Shown here: positions 31,563-33,893 of the stretch, piece after piece
Position numbering within the stretch: position 1 is the first letter of the stretch
Layout of the letters: each line of letters begins with the position of its first letter
Assembly: GCA_000681355.2 (NCBI GenBank)
Contig: JJNX02000017.1
Span: 1-33,893 of the forward strand
Direction: 5' to 3'
Length of the DNA stretch: 33,893 nt
Source: Peptococcaceae bacterium SCADC1_2_3
GTDB taxonomy: Bacteria > Bacillota > Desulfotomaculia > Desulfotomaculales > Nap2-2B
The notes under the pieces: model-generated
Told to the model about the DNA's origin: nothing
Database searches by the model: none
Seen by the model: only the letters and a program-made list of their open reading frames with translations
Translations under genes and position numbers: made by a program

Positions 31563-31871
31563 ACAAAAAACACCTTGTATTAGCCGGCAGGCTGCAGGAA
31601 GAGCTTTTGGAAATAGAAAAAATAGCAGAACGAACCCGGCAAGGATGGCAGCGGGCAAAAAAAACTGGAGATGAGTTTTGTGATTTCTTTACAAACACGT
31701 GATGCTTTAGATGAATATCGAAGCTTTCGACACGTTATTCGAAACATATATACCTTCAACCTTAATATAGCAAATATGGAACGTCTGGTGAATAATCTTC
31801 CGTAAATTTTTGCCCAATTAAAAAGTGAAGTAAACAAGTTTATCCAGTTCATTGAACTGAGAAATAAATAA
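31559..31871 (+). pseudogene. Broken HepT/HEPN-like partner of the MNT gene
   Basis: An ATG overlapping the MNT stop opens a 47-codon frame (MNKKHLVLAGRLQEELLEIE, then KIAERTRQGWQRAKKTGDEF), ending at TGA 31700-31702. In the +1 frame from 31680 the sequence resumes as TRDALDEYRSFRHVIRNIYT, with FNLNIANMERLVNNLP, then an in-frame TAA, then IFAQLKSEVNKFIQFIEL to a stop at 31869-31871. The order fits the partner proteins of such MNTs, in which RxxxxHxYxF-like residues near the RHVIRNIYTF segment form the HEPN active site. The middle part of about 50 residues appears deleted. The gene therefore carries a deletion with frameshift plus a nonsense mutation. Confidence 0.75.
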
Positions 31872-31930
31872 ATTATTTTACCCACCGAACTTTTTTCCCG
31901 TTTAAAACGTCTAACTAATAGTTGGGTATT

Positions 31931-32002
31931 GGGGTCAGGTCTTGAAATATCAGTATTATAAAGAACATAATGAACAATTCTTATATTTCAAGACCTGACC
32001 CC
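31931..32002. repeat. REP-like hairpin before the ECF sigma gene
   Basis: Perfect 20-bp arms (31931-31950 and 31983-32002, left arm GGGGTCAGGTCTTGAAATAT) enclose a 32-nt loop. The GGGGTCAGGTCTTG string is, to my knowledge, common in repeats mobilised by REP-associated tyrosine transposases. It ends 8 nt before the sigma factor start. Confidence 0.85.
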
Positions 32003-32010
32003 ATAATGAG

Positions 32011-32589
32011 GTGGTTTTTCTGTTCCCGGGAAAAAATGAAGCTCAACTTAGAAGTAGTTTTTCTGAAGAAGATATCATTGAGGAAGCAAAATCGGGCAAT
32101 CAGCAAGCGTTCAATCAAATTATTGAACATTATACCCCTTTTGCTTACCGCCTGGCCTACGTCATCCTGCAAAATGAGCAGGACGCCCAGGATGCAGTAC
32201 AAGACGCTTTTCTTCGTTGCTACTTAAAACTCGCTTCTTTTCACCGCAACAGCACTTTACAAACCTGGCTTTATCGAGTGGTAGTCAACTGTTGTACAGA
32301 TATTTTACGGAAGAAACAGCGGGATCAAAGTGTTTGCGCCAACCTGGCCCGGGAGAATACATTTTTAGAAAATACAAACACCGTCGAAGAAAATCTCGAC
32401 CTGAAACTCGACCTGAAAAACATACTTGCCACGTTTACCCCGGAATACCGCGCTACCCTTGTTCTATATTACGGCTTTGGCCTTAAGGTTAGGGAGGTGG
32501 CCAAAACTCTGGGTGTCCCAGCGGGTACTGTAAAGTCAAGGCTTCATACAGCCCGCAAGTCAATTCAAAAGTGCCTTTTAAGGAAGTGA
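32011..32589 (+). CDS. ECF-family RNA polymerase sigma factor (SigW-like)
   Basis: The 192-residue protein has sigma region 2 (about 20-95, with AFNQIIEHYTPFAYRLAYVI and the DAVQDAFLRCYLKLASF segment) and region 4 (about 130-190, EYRATLVLYYGFGLKVREVA, then GVPAGTVKSRLHTARK). It directs polymerase to stress-response promoters. The start is uncertain: GTG 32011 is the only usable in-frame start and has no separate SD, and the first 16 residues (MVFLFPGKNEAQLRSS) are unlike the family, probably because the hairpin at 31931-32002 displaced the native start. The anti-sigma gene follows after 6 nt. Confidence 0.9.
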   Translation: MVFLFPGKNEAQLRSSFSEEDIIEEAKSGNQQAFNQIIEHYTPFAYRLAYVILQNEQDAQDAVQDAFLRCYLKLASFHRNSTLQTWLYRVVVNCCTDILRKKQRDQSVCANLARENTFLENTNTVEENLDLKLDLKNILATFTPEYRATLVLYYGFGLKVREVAKTLGVPAGTVKSRLHTARKSIQKCLLRK

Positions 32590-32595
32590 GGAACA

Positions 32596-33723
32596 ATGCG
32601 GTGCAAAAAGGTTGAACAAAACCTGCCTGATTATCTAGCGGGCGAACTTTCTCCAAAAAAATATGCTACGGTAGTTAAACATTTAGCCGGCTGCGCTACT
32701 TGCCGGGCTACCCAGGCCAAGCTTAAACAAGCTGATGTTCAACTGCGGGCAATGTTTGCGGGAGCTTTTAAAGGTATCCAGGTTCCTAATGACTTACAAA
32801 ATAACATTAAAGACAAAATTGCTGTTCAGCGGGTAAACCCAGTACTTCCAAAAAGAAGACTCTGGTTCCTTTCACCCGGGGTAGCGGCGGGTATCCTGGT
32901 TTTTTTCCTGGTTCTGGGAGCAGGATGGTATAGCATAGGTAAATACGACGGCTTTTGGTCCAAACAGTTTTTTGGTAAAAATCAACACTTAGCGGGCAAT
33001 TACCAGCCTGAAAAAACCCTAAGCCCGTCAAAGACAGGCAACGATGGGGAACAAAAAAGTTTTCAGTCTAAGGCTGCCCGCGATAAAGCAGACCGCGAGC
33101 AATTAAACTTTCAAGCAAATAACCAACATTCAGTAAAGGCCCCGGCATTAAAAGAAACCGGGGAGGAAAAAACCAAGCTGCAAAAAAAGGATGTTTTATC
33201 AGAACAAGGGCAAAAGTCTATAGAGACGCCGCCGTTAAAAGAGAGTAAATACAGTAATATGGCGGCCGGCGTAGGAATTAAGCAGGGAACTCTTGCCGAG
33301 GCAGAAAAAGCAGTAGGCTTTCGCGCCTGGCAGCCGGCTTGCCTGCCTGCCGGAACTATTGCCGAAAGCAAGGTTTATTGGGACAAAACATGTCTTCGAA
33401 TTATCCGCAATTACCGGGTTGAAGTTTCTCGTCCGGCTGAAAATCTTTTCTTTCAAATCGGTCAACGCCGTGACAACCCGGTCAATTTCCAGGAAGAACT
33501 GCGGCTTAATCAAGAGCAAAGCGGGTTTAAGGTTGTTGAGATTAACGGCCACCGCGGCTGGTTGCGCGAGGTTCACCCGGAGCCATCTGATAAAACTAGC
33601 CGGGGCCAGGTTCAATATTGGTGGTATCAGGATAACTACACCTTTACCGTGAGCGGTGATCTCCCACTTAAGGAGGAACTTTTTAAAACAGCAACGTCTT
33701 TTTTGCCCTCAAAAGAGAAATAA
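32596..33723 (+). CDS. Anti-sigma factor with zinc-finger and membrane anchor
   Basis: The 375-residue protein begins with a ZAS-type zinc-binding anti-sigma domain: Cys3, His29, Cys33 and Cys36 (KHLAGCATC) form the HxxxCxxC set. A membrane helix follows at about 94-114 (GVAAGILVFFLVLGAGW), then a low-complexity Lys/Gln/Glu linker, and a C-terminal extracellular domain (about 250-375, WQPACLPAGTIAESKVYW) like DUF4367. It should sequester the ECF sigma factor encoded just upstream until an envelope signal arrives. GAGGA precedes the ATG. Residues 242-251 resemble GFRAWQPACLPAG-type DUF4367 starts. Confidence 0.85.
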   Translation: MRCKKVEQNLPDYLAGELSPKKYATVVKHLAGCATCRATQAKLKQADVQLRAMFAGAFKGIQVPNDLQNNIKDKIAVQRVNPVLPKRRLWFLSPGVAAGILVFFLVLGAGWYSIGKYDGFWSKQFFGKNQHLAGNYQPEKTLSPSKTGNDGEQKSFQSKAARDKADREQLNFQANNQHSVKAPALKETGEEKTKLQKKDVLSEQGQKSIETPPLKESKYSNMAAGVGIKQGTLAEAEKAVGFRAWQPACLPAGTIAESKVYWDKTCLRIIRNYRVEVSRPAENLFFQIGQRRDNPVNFQEELRLNQEQSGFKVVEINGHRGWLREVHPEPSDKTSRGQVQYWWYQDNYTFTVSGDLPLKEELFKTATSFLPSKEK

Positions 33724-33893
33724 CTTGAAAATTTTTTTCCTTATCCTTAAAATATTAACGTCTTATAGAGCTTTTTGCTTTGTCCGGGAGGCCAGGCAGC
33801 ACAAGCGTTGAACGGAACACAAAAAAAGATTTTACCCCAAAATAAAACGAGAAAATACGGTTTTGCAGGGCAGAAAGCATAGGTTGCTCTTTG

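Noticed and set aside
31970-32227. Plus-strand ORF overlapping the ECF sigma start
   Set aside because: It begins in the hairpin repeat and lies out of frame with conserved sigma region 2.

Overview
The window reads as chromosome from a low-to-medium GC, endospore-forming Clostridia, most like the Peptococcaceae (Desulfotomaculum/Pelotomaculum type). The basis is gene content and order: yqzL-pheS-pheT-zapA-mag-nif3-mutS2-thrS on one strand, a SigI/RsgI pair, a SleB-like cortex hydrolase, a UPF0182 protein, and AAGGAGG ribosome sites with frequent GTG/TTG starts. The species assignment is inference; no rRNA or tRNA gene was seen.

Layout. 1-41: edge of a minus-strand gene, possibly a transposase N terminus. 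159-922: a 33-bp tandem repeat, a promoter and a Phd/YefM-RelE toxin-antitoxin pair. 1112-4494: a small coiled-coil membrane protein, a small zinc-ribbon protein and a UPF0182 membrane protein. 4875-7175: phosphofructokinase followed 3 nt later by a GT4 glycosyltransferase. 7515-8426: a P-loop protein fused to an Asp23/Gls24-like domain. 8571-10547 (minus): tyrS, then a LysM/SleB-like hydrolase. 10850-13066: class A penicillin-binding protein. 13221-23353 (minus): the long yqzL-pheST-zapA-mag-nif3-mutS2-thrS run, joining tRNA charging, division and DNA repair. 23760-25278: CbiQ/CbiO-type ECF transporter parts. 25528-27726: secreted beta-propeller protein. 27823-30595 (minus): rsgI, sigI and a secreted repeat-domain protein, a likely envelope-stress module. 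31185-31871: a MNT nucleotidyltransferase with a broken HepT-like partner. 32011-33723: ECF sigma factor with a zinc-finger anti-sigma factor.

The striking part is the non-coding architecture. At least six full, deleted or fragmentary copies of one nested palindromic element (termini near GTAACTAyTCAGG) lie between genes, one carrying a six-copy AGGCTGT heptamer array. Two hairpins sharing GGGACGGTTCT bracket thrS, and a third REP-like hairpin (GGGGTCAGGTCTTG) abuts the ECF sigma start. A different 27-bp repeat has entered reading frames: it encodes an internal loop of the 3-methyladenine glycosylase and the C-terminal tail of PheT, where it may also supply the zapA ribosome site. A perfect inverted repeat places the SD of the sleB-like gene in a hairpin. 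None of the three aminoacyl-tRNA synthetase transcription units shows a recognisable T-box.
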